Part shown: positions 9,528 through 18,597 of the stretch, piece by piece
Numbering within the stretch: the first letter of the stretch is position 1
How the letters are laid out: every line of letters starts with the position of its first letter
The notes under the pieces: model-generated
The model's input: the letters and a program-made list of their open reading frames with translations, nothing else
Databases searched by the model: none
What the model was told of the DNA's origin: nothing
Made by a program: the position numbers and the translations under genes
NCBI GenBank assembly: GCA_942493235.1
Contig: OW818676.1
Span: 930,001-994,000, forward strand
Direction of reading: 5' to 3'
Length of the DNA: 64,000 bases
Source of the DNA: ENR-C587 sp942493235
GTDB lineage: Bacteria; Bacteroidota; Ignavibacteria; Kapaibacteriales; UBA2268

Positions 9528-9841
9528 TGTGGGAAGTTATAAAGTTTGTAAAGTTATAAAGTTATAAAGTTGAAAGTGGGAAGTAGAAATTAGCACATCT
9601 CCGCACTATGCTCTGCGTAGTGCGGCTGGTCTTCCAACATCGTTAGATGTTGAATATTGGTAGAATGGAAGTTATAAAGTTTGTAAAGTTTGTAAAGTTA
9701 TAAAGTTGAAAAGTTATAAAGTTGAAAGTTATAAAGTTGAAAGTTATAAAGTTGAAAAGTTATAAAGTTGAAAGTTAGAAATAGGAATTAGGAAGTGGTT
9801 TCATCTTTCCAACATCTTTAGATGTTGAATATTGGTAGAAA
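9528..9841. repeat. Repeat-filled spacer after the second chemoreceptor
   Basis: This 314-bp spacer is almost entirely repeats. AAGTTATAAAGTTGAAAGTT-type tandem units lie at about 9534-9580 and 9666-9780, and a CCGCACTA/TAGTGCGG hairpin at 9601-9625. Two copies of the CAACATC-GTTA-GATGTTG hairpin unit sit at 9635-9652 and 9810-9827, each followed by GAATATTGGTAGAA. The second unit abuts the 3' end of the convergent Rieske gene. The 9601-9625 hairpin may act as the receptor's terminator. Confidence 0.75.
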
Positions 9842-10255
9842 CTATAATTCAATTGCATCTCTCCATTTCGGAATTATTAGTTCGGGCTTTTGCAAATATA
9901 CTTTGGTGTTCTCTTCAAAAATATCATATTTAATGAGATTTCGTTGCCCTTGTTTCGGATTAGTATTCATACCTGTTTGAATATTATAAGTCCAGCCGTG
10001 CAATGGACAGACCACATTTAGCCCGTCAATTATTCCTTTATATATTTCTCGAGCATGCCTATGGGGGCAAATATTAGAAACAGCATAGAGAATGCTGTTA
10101 ATTCTAAAAATCGCAACCTGCAAATCAATATCATCGGCAAATATTAATTGGATGCTTTTGCCTTCCGCAATGTTTTTCGAGTCTCCGATTTGTATATATT
10201 GCTTTGCATTCCTCTCTATTGATAGATAATCTGAAATATATTTGATATTTTGCAT
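9842..10255 (-). CDS. Rieske-type [2Fe-2S] ferredoxin
   Basis: A 137-residue soluble protein with the complete Rieske cluster signature: Cys63-Pro-His65, 17 residues, then Cys83-Pro-Leu-His86-Gly-Trp. The spacing is that of Rieske ferredoxins and of the small subunit of assimilatory nitrite reductase or ring-hydroxylating oxygenases. No partner oxygenase or reductase is nearby, so the electron-transfer partner is unknown. A TTG 51 bp further upstream would add 17 residues that do not look like part of the domain; the ATG beginning MQNIKYISD is preferred. The 3' end abuts a hairpin-repeat unit. Confidence 0.85.
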   Translation of the reverse strand: MQNIKYISDYLSIERNAKQYIQIGDSKNIAEGKSIQLIFADDIDLQVAIFRINSILYAVSNICPHRHAREIYKGIIDGLNVVCPLHGWTYNIQTGMNTNPKQGQRNLIKYDIFEENTKVYLQKPELIIPKWRDAIEL

Positions 10256-10466
10256 ATTTTTTACTCGGTATAATTCATTGATATAATTCAAAATACAAAT
10301 ATGCAAATAAATAACTAAATAAAAATCAAAAAAAAATCGAAAATAAATTTTGTAGTTTCAAGGAAAAGTGTTAAATTTGAAAACCTTTTTGAAGGGGGTA
10401 ATGCTAAAAGAACTTAGTATTAAGATGACAGTAAAATTGAAAATGCGGCATAAAAATTTGAAACAC

Positions 10467-10539
10467 TGCCCTGTGGTGTAACTGGCAACACATCTGACTC
10501 TGGATCAGAAGAGTACAGGTTCGACCCCTGTCGGGGCAG
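10467..10539 (+). tRNA. tRNA-Gln (anticodon CTG)
   Basis: A complete cloverleaf can be drawn. The acceptor stem is TGCCCTG paired with CGGGGCA (one G-T pair). The anticodon stem TCTGA/TCAGA encloses loop CTCTGGA, with anticodon CTG at the centre, and the T arm is ACAGG-TTCGACC-CCTGT. The discriminator base is G and no CCA is encoded. A hairpin terminator follows immediately. Confidence 0.93.
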
Positions 10540-10540
10540 C

Positions 10541-10577
10541 AAAAAAAAGGAGATCATTAAATTGATTTCCTTTTTTT
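10541..10577 (+). terminator. Terminator of the tRNA-Gln transcript
   Basis: AAAAAAAGGAGATCA pairs with TGATTTCCTTTTTTT around a short AT loop and ends in a T-run, starting one base after the tRNA. The TTG at 10576 that would extend the next gene lies inside this T-run, arguing against that longer start. Confidence 0.8.
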
Positions 10578-10614
10578 GTATATATATTTACTAATTATCA
10601 GAAACATAATACCG

Positions 10615-11997
10615 ATGTTCAGCAGAGGATATTTAAATAATTATAAAATTAACATAAAGCTGGCTTATCCTATAATGCTTGGTCAAGCCGGACACATGGT
10701 TGCGGGAATTGCTGACAGCATAATGGTTGGGCAATTAGGAACTAATGAGCTTGCAGCTGTCTCGCTTGCTAATTCTGTCTTTATTCTTGTCTTTATAATC
10801 GGTATCGGATTTGTCAATGCTCTTACTCCTTTGGTCGGGATGGCATTCGGTCAAAAGGATTATTTAAAATCAGGAGATATATTTAAAAATAGTATCATAG
10901 TAAATGTTTCCGTTGGCATAGTTCTAACAGTTATAGCTTTATTATTTAGAATAATTATCCCGCATATTAATCAACCGACTAAAGTAGTAGAATTAGCTTT
11001 GCCTTATTATGATATTGTTTGTGCAAGTCTAATGCCATACATGCTGTTTCTTAGTGGAAAACAGTTTTTAGAAGGTATAGCCGACACCAAACCCGGCATG
11101 GTAATAAGTTTAATATGTAATATTCAGAATATTATCGGTAATTATTTTCTAATTTTCGGTATTTGGTTTTTTCCCAAGTGGGATTTATTCGGAGCCGGGC
11201 TTTCTACAAGTATAGCCAGAGCGACTATGGCTGTATTAATCTGTGCTTATATATTATTTTCTCCCAAGTATTCAATGTATTTCCGAGCAAAAAAGCATAA
11301 AATATTTTCAATAGATATAATCAGAAAGATATTTAAAATGGGTTTGCCGGTATCTATTCAGCATTTATTGGAAGTATGGACTTTTGCAATTGGCGGAATT
11401 ATGGCGGGCTGGTTCGGAGTAACTGCACTTGCCGCACATCAGATAGCACTTTCATTAGCTTCGTTGTCTTTTATGGCAGCTACCGGCTTAGCTTCTGCCT
11501 CTACAATCCGGCTAAGCAATGCTCTCGGCGAAAATAAGAAAGACATGCTAAGAAGTATCGGGTATTCGACTTATGTGATGGTAATCGCATTTATGTCCCT
11601 AATGGCACTATGCTTTGTTTTCTTTGGTAAAGAATTGGCAGGTTTCTACGTTCAAGATGCGGATGTAATAAATCTTGCCGGTACATTGTTGATCATCACG
11701 GGATTGTTTCAGATATTTGACGGTTCGCAGGCTCTGGGTCTCGGGGCATTGAGAGGTCTACATGATGTGAAATTCCCGACAATTATCACATTTGCAGCTT
11801 ATTGGTTAATACTGTTACCCTGTTCGTACATATTAAGTGTAATGTTAAATTGGGGCGTTCTTGGGATATGGATCGGTTTCTTATTCGGGCTTATATTTGC
11901 TGCTATAGCTCTCTTTTTCAGATTTGAGTATATTTGCAAAATGCTTAATAAAACTACCATCAATGAAGTAAAAATAAAGATTTTGGGTACGAAATAA
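10615..11997 (+). CDS. MATE-family multidrug/toxin exporter
   Basis: A 460-residue protein with about 12 membrane helices arranged as two similar bundles. It has the MATE hallmarks YPIMLGQAGHMVAGIADSIMVGQLG near the N-terminus and, in the second half, GLPVSIQHLLEVWTF and VTALAAHQIALSLASLSFM. MATE proteins export cationic drugs and metabolites using Na+ or H+ gradients. The ATG at 10615 gives a normal family N-terminus. The stop codon overlaps the left end of the palindromic repeat that occupies the downstream spacer. Confidence 0.92.
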   Translation: MFSRGYLNNYKINIKLAYPIMLGQAGHMVAGIADSIMVGQLGTNELAAVSLANSVFILVFIIGIGFVNALTPLVGMAFGQKDYLKSGDIFKNSIIVNVSVGIVLTVIALLFRIIIPHINQPTKVVELALPYYDIVCASLMPYMLFLSGKQFLEGIADTKPGMVISLICNIQNIIGNYFLIFGIWFFPKWDLFGAGLSTSIARATMAVLICAYILFSPKYSMYFRAKKHKIFSIDIIRKIFKMGLPVSIQHLLEVWTFAIGGIMAGWFGVTALAAHQIALSLASLSFMAATGLASASTIRLSNALGENKKDMLRSIGYSTYVMVIAFMSLMALCFVFFGKELAGFYVQDADVINLAGTLLIITGLFQIFDGSQALGLGALRGLHDVKFPTIITFAAYWLILLPCSYILSVMLNWGVLGIWIGFLFGLIFAAIALFFRFEYICKMLNKTTINEVKIKILGTK

Positions 11998-12368
11998 TAT
12001 CATTTACTACATGAAATAGGATATAAATAATATTGCCGTCCCCGAGGCTAAAGAGCCTGTGTAAAAACCTTTGATAATTATTTATTGCTAAGTATAATTT
12101 CTTAAAGTGTTTGTATATGGGGTGTCCAAAATATTGTCATTCTGAACGAAGTGAAGAATCCAGATAAAGCTAAATGTTGACAATTCCGAATTCTTCGTTA
12201 CACTCAGAATGATGATTCTACAAAATATTAAATTTTAGCCAGTCCGGTTGAATGGATTGGGTGAATACATTTTTTTGGACATTTGCATTAGATAAGTAAT
12301 ATTTACACAGCCTCTAAAGACAAGGTTTGATGTCAAATGTCTTATTACAAGCAGAAAATGATATTATA
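11995..12368. repeat. About 370-bp palindromic element (family C) with a nested 125-bp element (family B)
   Basis: The outer ends are inverted: TAATATCATTTACTAC at the MATE stop codon and GCAGAAAATGATATTAT at about 12351-12367. Inside them lies a second inverted pair, GAGCCTGTGTAAA (about 12054) and TTTACACAGCCTC (about 12302). The centre (12121-12246) is a family-B copy, GTCATTCTGAACGAAG...CTTCGTTACACTCAGAATGA. A near-identical arrangement occurs at 50869-51235. No coding capacity; it behaves like a miniature non-autonomous mobile element. Confidence 0.7.
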
Positions 12369-12412
12369 ATAAAAAAAAAAGCCCCTAATCAAGACGATAA
12401 AGGACTTTTGTA
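12369..12412 (-). terminator. Possible terminator of purC
   Basis: On the minus strand a stem of AAAGTCCTTT-like and AGGGGCTTTTTTT arms lies just beyond the purC stop and ends in a long T-run. The stem has mismatches, so this is a moderate call. Confidence 0.45.
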
Positions 12413-12428
12413 ATTAAAATTAACACTA

Positions 12429-13319
12429 TTAATATTCGAAATCACCAACTATCCTGTTATAGGCGGTAATATATTTTTCGCTGGTTTTGTCTAATATTTC
12501 TTGGGGTAAAGGGGGTGGAGGTGGAGTTTTATTCCAGTCGCAAGATTCTAAATAATCACGAAGCACTTGCTTATCGAAATTGATTTGGTCTTTGCCCGGT
12601 GCATAATCTTCCAATAACCAGAACCTTGAAGAGTCTGGAGTCAGAGCTTCGTCTATTAAAATAACTTCGCCGGAATCGTCAATTCCAAATTCAAATTTAG
12701 TGTCGGCAAGGACTAATCCTTTAGATAATAAATACTCACTTGCAAATTTATAGAGTGCGATAGAGTAAGACTTTATTTTTTCAGCCTGCTCTGCACCGAT
12801 AATTTTAACTGCCTGCTCAAAACTGATGTTTTGGTCATGTCCTTCGTCAGCTTTTGTTGAGGGAGTGAAAATTGGCTCCGGTAATTTCTCAAATTGTAAT
12901 AGTCCCGACGGAATTTCTATTCCGCATATTTTCCCGATTTTCTGATAATCTTTCCATCCCGAACCGGCAATATATCCGCGAACAATACATTCTATCGGTA
13001 TAGTTTTACATTTCTTGACTATCATAGACCTACCCTCTAATTCGGTAGAATGCTTTTTTAGCATTTCGGGGTACTCATTAATGTCATTAGAAATAAAATG
13101 ATTTTTTACTATATGCTTGGTGCGTTCAAACCAAAAGGCAGATATTTTAGAAAGGATAGCCCCTTTAAATTTAACGGGTTCTCTCATAATAACATCAAAA
13201 GCGGAAATTCTGTCAGAAGTAACGAAAAGTAATTTATCTTCTACTTCGTATATTTCACGAACTTTGCCACAAGCTATCAGCTTTAGGTCTTCAAAATTGC
13301 TTTTATATAATAGTTCCAT
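12429..13319 (-). CDS. purC: Phosphoribosylaminoimidazole-succinocarboxamide synthase (SAICAR synthetase)
   Basis: A 296-residue cytoplasmic enzyme of de novo purine synthesis that joins aspartate to CAIR using ATP. The N-terminal GKVREIYEVEDKLLFVTSDRISAFDVIM, the IPIECIVRGYIAGSGW segment, the STKADEGHDQNIS loop and the LVLADTKFEFGID...DEALTPDSSRFW block are all standard PurC signatures. The length matches the roughly 300-residue, yeast-like form common in Bacteroidota. A proline run (PPPPPLP) near the C-terminus is a small peculiarity. It is not next to other pur genes. Confidence 0.95.
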   Translation of the reverse strand: MELLYKSNFEDLKLIACGKVREIYEVEDKLLFVTSDRISAFDVIMREPVKFKGAILSKISAFWFERTKHIVKNHFISNDINEYPEMLKKHSTELEGRSMIVKKCKTIPIECIVRGYIAGSGWKDYQKIGKICGIEIPSGLLQFEKLPEPIFTPSTKADEGHDQNISFEQAVKIIGAEQAEKIKSYSIALYKFASEYLLSKGLVLADTKFEFGIDDSGEVILIDEALTPDSSRFWLLEDYAPGKDQINFDKQVLRDYLESCDWNKTPPPPPLPQEILDKTSEKYITAYNRIVGDFEY

Positions 13320-13397
13320 GAACTTACATTCCCATATATTTTATATTAAAATTTTTATAAATATTGACTATTGCTTTTTTCAAATTTCATACTTCCA

Positions 13398-16022
13398 TTA
13401 AGTATTAAATAAATATTTTACTAAATAATCCAAATAATTAAATAGAGAAGTAGTATAATTCAAATATAATAATTTAGCAAAGATAATTACTCCGACAAAA
13501 CCGCCACCGATCAAATATGCCCAGAAACTACGAATATCAAATACTACGGCTGTAGCTTTCAATATTCTGAAGATAATCCAAGCGTATAAAACTAAAGAAA
13601 GAATAAGCACTAAAATTGCGAATATCGGAAGGAATACCAATACTTTAATTAATACTATAGCTATCGGCAATAATAAAATCAACGGAGTAGATGCCCATAC
13701 AGTAATTGCAATAGTGTCCGTATAATATATCCTTGATTTAACAAACAGAGCAAATACTCTGATAATTCCGGCTATAAAAAATACTGTTAATAAACTAATC
13801 GCTGCTATTATAAATGATAATAATTCAGGCTGCCAGATTAATTTATATAATGAAATCTGAAGCCATTTAAAAGGAAATATTAAATTATAAAAAGCTTGAG
13901 CTACATCAGATGTTCTGAAATAATACATAATAGCCGAGAAGAACAATCCGACGGTAATTGAGTTAACTACTGCCAGCCATAAAGTCTGCCCGATTGAAAT
14001 AATTCTTTGGTCTCGAATGTCTGCATAGAAGTTATAGGGTCTAAGAATTGCTCTAAATAGATACTCTCTGAATCGTTTAAATCGACGGATAAATAGTCCG
14101 AGAGATAATGCTAATATTAATCCGGCTATTAAGAAAATATACGGTGTGCTTTCCGAATATGAGCCGGCAGATAAAATTGGCTGCTCAGCTTGGTCTGTGT
14201 AAATTGTTTGTAATGTAGAATAGCTTAGTCTTTGCCTTCTATTGCGGTCAAAGAGACCGCTTGAGCATAAGTAAGCATCATCATTATTGGTAGTAATTAG
14301 CGGATTATTCAGTTCGTAATCATTAAATGACCAGAAAATACTTCCGGCAAGCCCATTATTTTTTACTATATTATTTACCGAAAGGATGTAAAATCTCTGA
14401 GCTTCAACAGTTAATGGGTCAGTATATCCGTTTGAATTTAATGGCTGAATTGGGAAGCCATAATTAAATAGTATTGGCAGTTTGTTTGCCAATGCTTTTA
14501 TTTTCATTATCTTTAAATTCAGGTTAGGATATGACATAAATTGTCTATTATCTTTAATACCGATAAAGTCAAAGCCTTCGGTGCTGAATTCTTTAGTACC
14601 GAGTAGCACATTTTTGAATATCGGCTTAGAGGAGATACTTCTAATTGTAGAGATGATTGTATTGAAATATTCTTTTGTCTTAGGGTTGGATTCTATAATA
14701 CCTTCGCCGATACAATAAGCAAAAAGTGAAGGGTGATAATCATAATTAATAGCTATTCTCTCGGCAATATTTTTCATTCTGCTACGGACTTCAAATAAAT
14801 TAAGAAGTTGCTCGGGTACATTATACAGAGGAGTCTCGACACTAATCATCATACCATATTTATCGCATAAAAATGCAAAATACGGATGCGGTGCGTTCTG
14901 CTTAAATCTAATCAAATTAGCTCCGAGGGTCTTCATCAATATTACATCTTGCTCCATTCGATATGGGCTAAGCGATTGACCGGTAGCAATATGATCTTCT
15001 ACATAATCAATACCTTTAATAAAAAATGGATTACCATTTAAGTAAAATCCTGCTTTGTCGCCTTGAGCAATATGTAAATTATACAAACCGAGAGACTGAG
15101 ATAGCTCATCGATTAATTTTCCGGCTTTAGACACTTTAATATATACTTCGTATAGATTAGGATTAGCCGGAGACCACAATTGAGGTGATGCTAAAGTGAA
15201 ATTATAATTTAAAGTAACAGCTCTTTCATTCTCAAATTCCACTTGTTGAGTGCCGGCATCAGCAACAGTTTCGCCACTTGCTTTGTTTTTTAATACAGCA
15301 GAAATTTCGACATTTGCTTTGCCGTTCATTTTTACACCCAAGCTATCTCTTAAAAAAGATTGAGATAGAAGACTATTTATTTCGCCCGAAGCGATATTAA
15401 CTTTAGAATATATTTGTGCAGAGCTAAGGTCATTACTTAATTTTGTTTTAAAATTAATATCTTTAACCCAAATATGAGGAGTCGCGATTAGGAACACTTC
15501 TCTTACTAATCCGATACTTAATTTTTGAGAATATATATTCATTTCTCTGATTTTTGAAGAGAAATCATCGGCAGTAGCAACTACTAATTTCAAAATATTG
15601 GTTTTATTATATATCAAATTCTGTGGAATTTTCACACTAAACGGGGTCATTCCTCCGAAGTATTTACCTATCAACTGGTCATTAAGATATACTTCTACAT
15701 TATCGTCTAAGCCCAAGAAGTATAAAGACCAAGTATAATTTTTAACTATGGAATTATCAAAATGCAAATTTTTACGGTAAACAACTCTTTCTTTATTATA
15801 GTCAGTATTCGGAACTACAGCCGGCTCCCAATCAGTTTCGTTGAAACTCTTCTCCCAACTACCTGAAAGCTCGTTAATTAGCCTGGTATTAGAGTTGACT
15901 ATGCTCTTAATTTTTTCTGATGAATATCTGGGTCTGCCCTGCTCTTGCGAAATAAGATAAGAAAAGCAAAAGACAGATATAAAAATCATAAACAGAAAGC
16001 TGAATTTCCTACCCTGATGCAT
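13398..16022 (-). CDS. Glycoside hydrolase family 2-like protein fused to a C-terminal multi-helix membrane domain
   Basis: An 874-residue protein. It has a signal peptide (residues 1-26), a GH2 sugar-binding jelly roll (about 40-190, with WSLYFLGLDDNVEVYLNDQLIG), an immunoglobulin-like middle and a TIM-barrel region (about 330-600). The general acid/base Glu is visible in YHPSLFAYCIGEG (Glu440). At the nucleophile position, 80 residues on, LPILFNYG has Asn520 where active enzymes have Glu, so hydrolysis by the usual retaining mechanism is doubtful. Residues about 620-874 form about five membrane helices resembling a Yip1-type domain. The start used has GGGAG five bases upstream; an ATG 57 bp earlier has no such site. 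Role unknown: possibly an exported, membrane-anchored glycan-binding protein. Confidence 0.75.
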   Translation of the reverse strand: MHQGRKFSFLFMIFISVFCFSYLISQEQGRPRYSSEKIKSIVNSNTRLINELSGSWEKSFNETDWEPAVVPNTDYNKERVVYRKNLHFDNSIVKNYTWSLYFLGLDDNVEVYLNDQLIGKYFGGMTPFSVKIPQNLIYNKTNILKLVVATADDFSSKIREMNIYSQKLSIGLVREVFLIATPHIWVKDINFKTKLSNDLSSAQIYSKVNIASGEINSLLSQSFLRDSLGVKMNGKANVEISAVLKNKASGETVADAGTQQVEFENERAVTLNYNFTLASPQLWSPANPNLYEVYIKVSKAGKLIDELSQSLGLYNLHIAQGDKAGFYLNGNPFFIKGIDYVEDHIATGQSLSPYRMEQDVILMKTLGANLIRFKQNAPHPYFAFLCDKYGMMISVETPLYNVPEQLLNLFEVRSRMKNIAERIAINYDYHPSLFAYCIGEGIIESNPKTKEYFNTIISTIRSISSKPIFKNVLLGTKEFSTEGFDFIGIKDNRQFMSYPNLNLKIMKIKALANKLPILFNYGFPIQPLNSNGYTDPLTVEAQRFYILSVNNIVKNNGLAGSIFWSFNDYELNNPLITTNNDDAYLCSSGLFDRNRRQRLSYSTLQTIYTDQAEQPILSAGSYSESTPYIFLIAGLILALSLGLFIRRFKRFREYLFRAILRPYNFYADIRDQRIISIGQTLWLAVVNSITVGLFFSAIMYYFRTSDVAQAFYNLIFPFKWLQISLYKLIWQPELLSFIIAAISLLTVFFIAGIIRVFALFVKSRIYYTDTIAITVWASTPLILLLPIAIVLIKVLVFLPIFAILVLILSLVLYAWIIFRILKATAVVFDIRSFWAYLIGGGFVGVIIFAKLLYLNYTTSLFNYLDYLVKYLFNT

Positions 16023-16696
16023 AAATTCTCCCACTAATGAAGTATTTGTTCTTTTTAAAAATCGATTTATATTTGACATTTATAATTTCCAATTTTAAAA
16101 TAATTTGACACAAATTACAGACTACAAAAATCTGAAAAAATTTGCTATTAAACTAAATTATTTGCTATTTTTATTGAAAAATAGATAAAACATTTATTTT
16201 ATGAGTTATTTCTGCTTTAGAATCTTAATATTTTATTGGTTTTTCGCTATTTTGTATTGGCAGGTATATGAAGTCCATAGCAAAACTCTATGATTTTCTT
16301 TCAACTACCAAAGACAGGATAGTTTGGAGTAAAAATCAAAGATTATTAGCGAAATTCTTTATATATTGCGATTTATTATGCCGGTATTCAGTAGAGAATG
16401 ATTGTCTTGGAAATAATCAAGTAAACAAAAAATTCATAAAATACCCTTAATATGGAATATTAATCAAACCATTCAATTTAATTAATATAGTTCAGAATTG
16501 CAAATAAAAATGGGGGGAGGGGGAATGGGAGATGATTTCTGTCTCCATAAAGAAATAAATTATCAGAATTTTGTAATTACATTTATTTGGTTTGAATTGT
16601 TTTATTTTGTAAATTAGTATTGTATTTCATTAATCATTTTCAAAATAATTAAATTTGGAAAATTGAATATATTTTAACTGTTAAATAAAAAAAATC
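16023..16696. other. 674-bp AT-rich spacer before the cyclase/SIR2-like pair
   Basis: I see no convincing gene. A 60-codon open frame (16268-16450) has no recognisable features. The stretch includes a striking G-rich run at 16512-16529 (six Gs, five Gs and three Gs within 18 bases) in otherwise very AT-rich DNA. The promoter of the downstream pair must lie in the last 200 bp, but no box is convincing. Confidence 0.5.
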
Positions 16697-18586
16697 ATGT
16701 TAAATCTTATTGTTAAAATGCCAAGTTGTAGTGATGAAGAAAATATTGAATTTTACAATAAATTTAATCAATTAATTGAACAATTTAATACATTAGAATT
16801 TCTTGACACTGAAGAAATTGATATTCTTGTAACAGAATGTTATTGTCAGGATGTTAAAGAATACTCGGATTTATGGAACTTAACATATTCAATGACCGTT
16901 GAAAAGGAGTATTCCTCTGTAGCTAAGATGCTTACTAATCCACAAAATGGCATTCAACATAAAATGATTATTGATTGCTTAAAAGCTCCATTAGAAAATA
17001 TAGATAAATATATTTTACATCATTTATTGACGTTAAAAGAAGAGATTTATTTACCTAAATCTTTAATTGAAAATAAAGAATTCAATATTACAGAATATGA
17101 TGGATTTTATGGGTATTTAAAGCGAATATCATTAGAATTAGTTTTTAAATGGGATTTTATGAATAAACAAGAATTAAATTACTTTATTCCAGGCAATACT
17201 GATATTTATGTTGAAGCCTTTCAAAGGAAAATAAAGAAAATTCATCTTGAATACCAAATCGATAATAACTTGGCAATAATAAATCAAAAGGTTTTGTATG
17301 CTCTTGAAGAATTTATAAGAAGATGCTTTGAATCATTTTATTGTGGATGTGATTTTAATGAAGCCAAGAGTTTTAAAACTATTATTTATAATATGATATT
17401 TTGGGTTCAAGCATTAAAGAACTTTATCAATGTTGAGGATTTAGTTGTAAATAATGGATTTATTGAAACAATAAATAATTTGCTAGAATTGTGTTTTATT
17501 AAAATATCAAAAAGTGATAGTGGCGGAATTTTCATAACAATAACTGATAATCCCAAAAAGTTATTTCATAATGAACTACTAGATACTCAGAATTACATAG
17601 TGGCATTTGTTGATATTTTGGGATTTTCTGAAATAATTAAAGAATACGATTCGAATATTAATTCTAACAAGTTAAAAGAACTCAAAAAAGCACTTGAAGA
17701 TTCTATATCCTATGCAACCATCAAAATATATGAGCTTTATAGTGATATCAAATTGAAAAATTGGGGCAATAGTTTTTTAAAGGAAACGATTAACTTGCTT
17801 GAATACCGTATGTTCTCTGATTGTTTTTGTTTTGCACTACCTTATTTTGATACTCAGAATGATATAACTGTTCAATTCGCATCTATAGCTATCGTACTGA
17901 GAATATTTCAATATCTTATGCTCAAACACGGATTTATGATAAGAGGAGGAATTTCTTTTGGCTCTTATTATTCCGACGCAAATATGTTATTTTCTGGGGG
18001 ATTAGTGCAAGCGTATAAACTTGAAGCTAAATTTGCTAAAATGCCAAGAATAATAATTGACAAAGAACTTCTTTCAAAAATCAGAAATAACAATCCAATC
18101 ATTTATGATCTGCTTGGTTTGACTAATAGTATTGTTCAAGACCCTAAGTTAGATGATTTTGCATTTATTAATCCATTTGGTCTAGAGAAAGCCATAAAAA
18201 TGAATCTATCAAAAATCGTAGATAACATTGAACCATTATATGAGCATATTGATATTAAATTATCTGAATTAAATCCTATATTAGAATATATTAAGTGTGT
18301 TTCTAAAATACCACAGTATTCACAATTGCTTTTGTCTTTAGACTCGCCTTTTATGAATAATCAACTTTTTACTGACACAATCACTACTAACGAGTTAATT
18401 TCTAAATATATTGAAAAATTAATTCAACAGTATAAGTTAAAATTAACAACAAATATGAATGAAGAAGAATTAGAAGAAACAAAAAAAATATATAATAAAT
18501 ATTTCTGGTTTTATGAATTTATGAAATGGTCATTATCTGATAATGAAGAACAATCAGACCGGTTTTATTTTTTGATTAATCAATAG
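16697..18586 (+). CDS. Large protein with class III nucleotide-cyclase-like domain; candidate signal synthase
   Basis: A 629-residue protein without signal peptide. The first roughly 295 residues are helical, acidic and unrecognised. From about 300 to 460 there is a class III adenylate/guanylate cyclase-like domain: FVDILGFS (metal-ligand-type Asp306), MFSDCFCF (second Asp375), IRGGISFG (415-422), then a QAYKLEAKFAKMPRIII segment. These Asp positions match the two metal-binding aspartates of class III cyclases. A helical C-terminal tail of about 170 residues follows. The next gene, 11 bp downstream, is SIR2-like. By analogy with Pycsar defence, where a class III-type pyrimidine cyclase activates an effector, it may make a cyclic nucleotide; this is inference. 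Very low G+C suggests horizontal acquisition. No clear ribosome-binding site precedes the ATG. Confidence 0.6.
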   Translation: MLNLIVKMPSCSDEENIEFYNKFNQLIEQFNTLEFLDTEEIDILVTECYCQDVKEYSDLWNLTYSMTVEKEYSSVAKMLTNPQNGIQHKMIIDCLKAPLENIDKYILHHLLTLKEEIYLPKSLIENKEFNITEYDGFYGYLKRISLELVFKWDFMNKQELNYFIPGNTDIYVEAFQRKIKKIHLEYQIDNNLAIINQKVLYALEEFIRRCFESFYCGCDFNEAKSFKTIIYNMIFWVQALKNFINVEDLVVNNGFIETINNLLELCFIKISKSDSGGIFITITDNPKKLFHNELLDTQNYIVAFVDILGFSEIIKEYDSNINSNKLKELKKALEDSISYATIKIYELYSDIKLKNWGNSFLKETINLLEYRMFSDCFCFALPYFDTQNDITVQFASIAIVLRIFQYLMLKHGFMIRGGISFGSYYSDANMLFSGGLVQAYKLEAKFAKMPRIIIDKELLSKIRNNNPIIYDLLGLTNSIVQDPKLDDFAFINPFGLEKAIKMNLSKIVDNIEPLYEHIDIKLSELNPILEYIKCVSKIPQYSQLLLSLDSPFMNNQLFTDTITTNELISKYIEKLIQQYKLKLTTNMNEEELEETKKIYNKYFWFYEFMKWSLSDNEEQSDRFYFLINQ

Positions 18587-18597
18587 GTAGTTTTATT

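Noticed and set aside
10576..10614. Upstream TTG start for the MATE exporter
   Set aside because: It lies inside the T-run of the tRNA-Gln terminator; the ATG at 10615 gives a normal family N-terminus.
10612..10630. ACCGATGTTCAGCAG at the MATE start, similar to the hairpin-family tail
   Set aside because: Only about 15 bases match and no hairpin arm is present; treated as chance or a very old remnant.
16268..16450. 60-codon open frame before the cyclase/SIR2-like pair
   Set aside because: No ribosome-binding site, motif or composition to support it; could be chance in AT-rich DNA.
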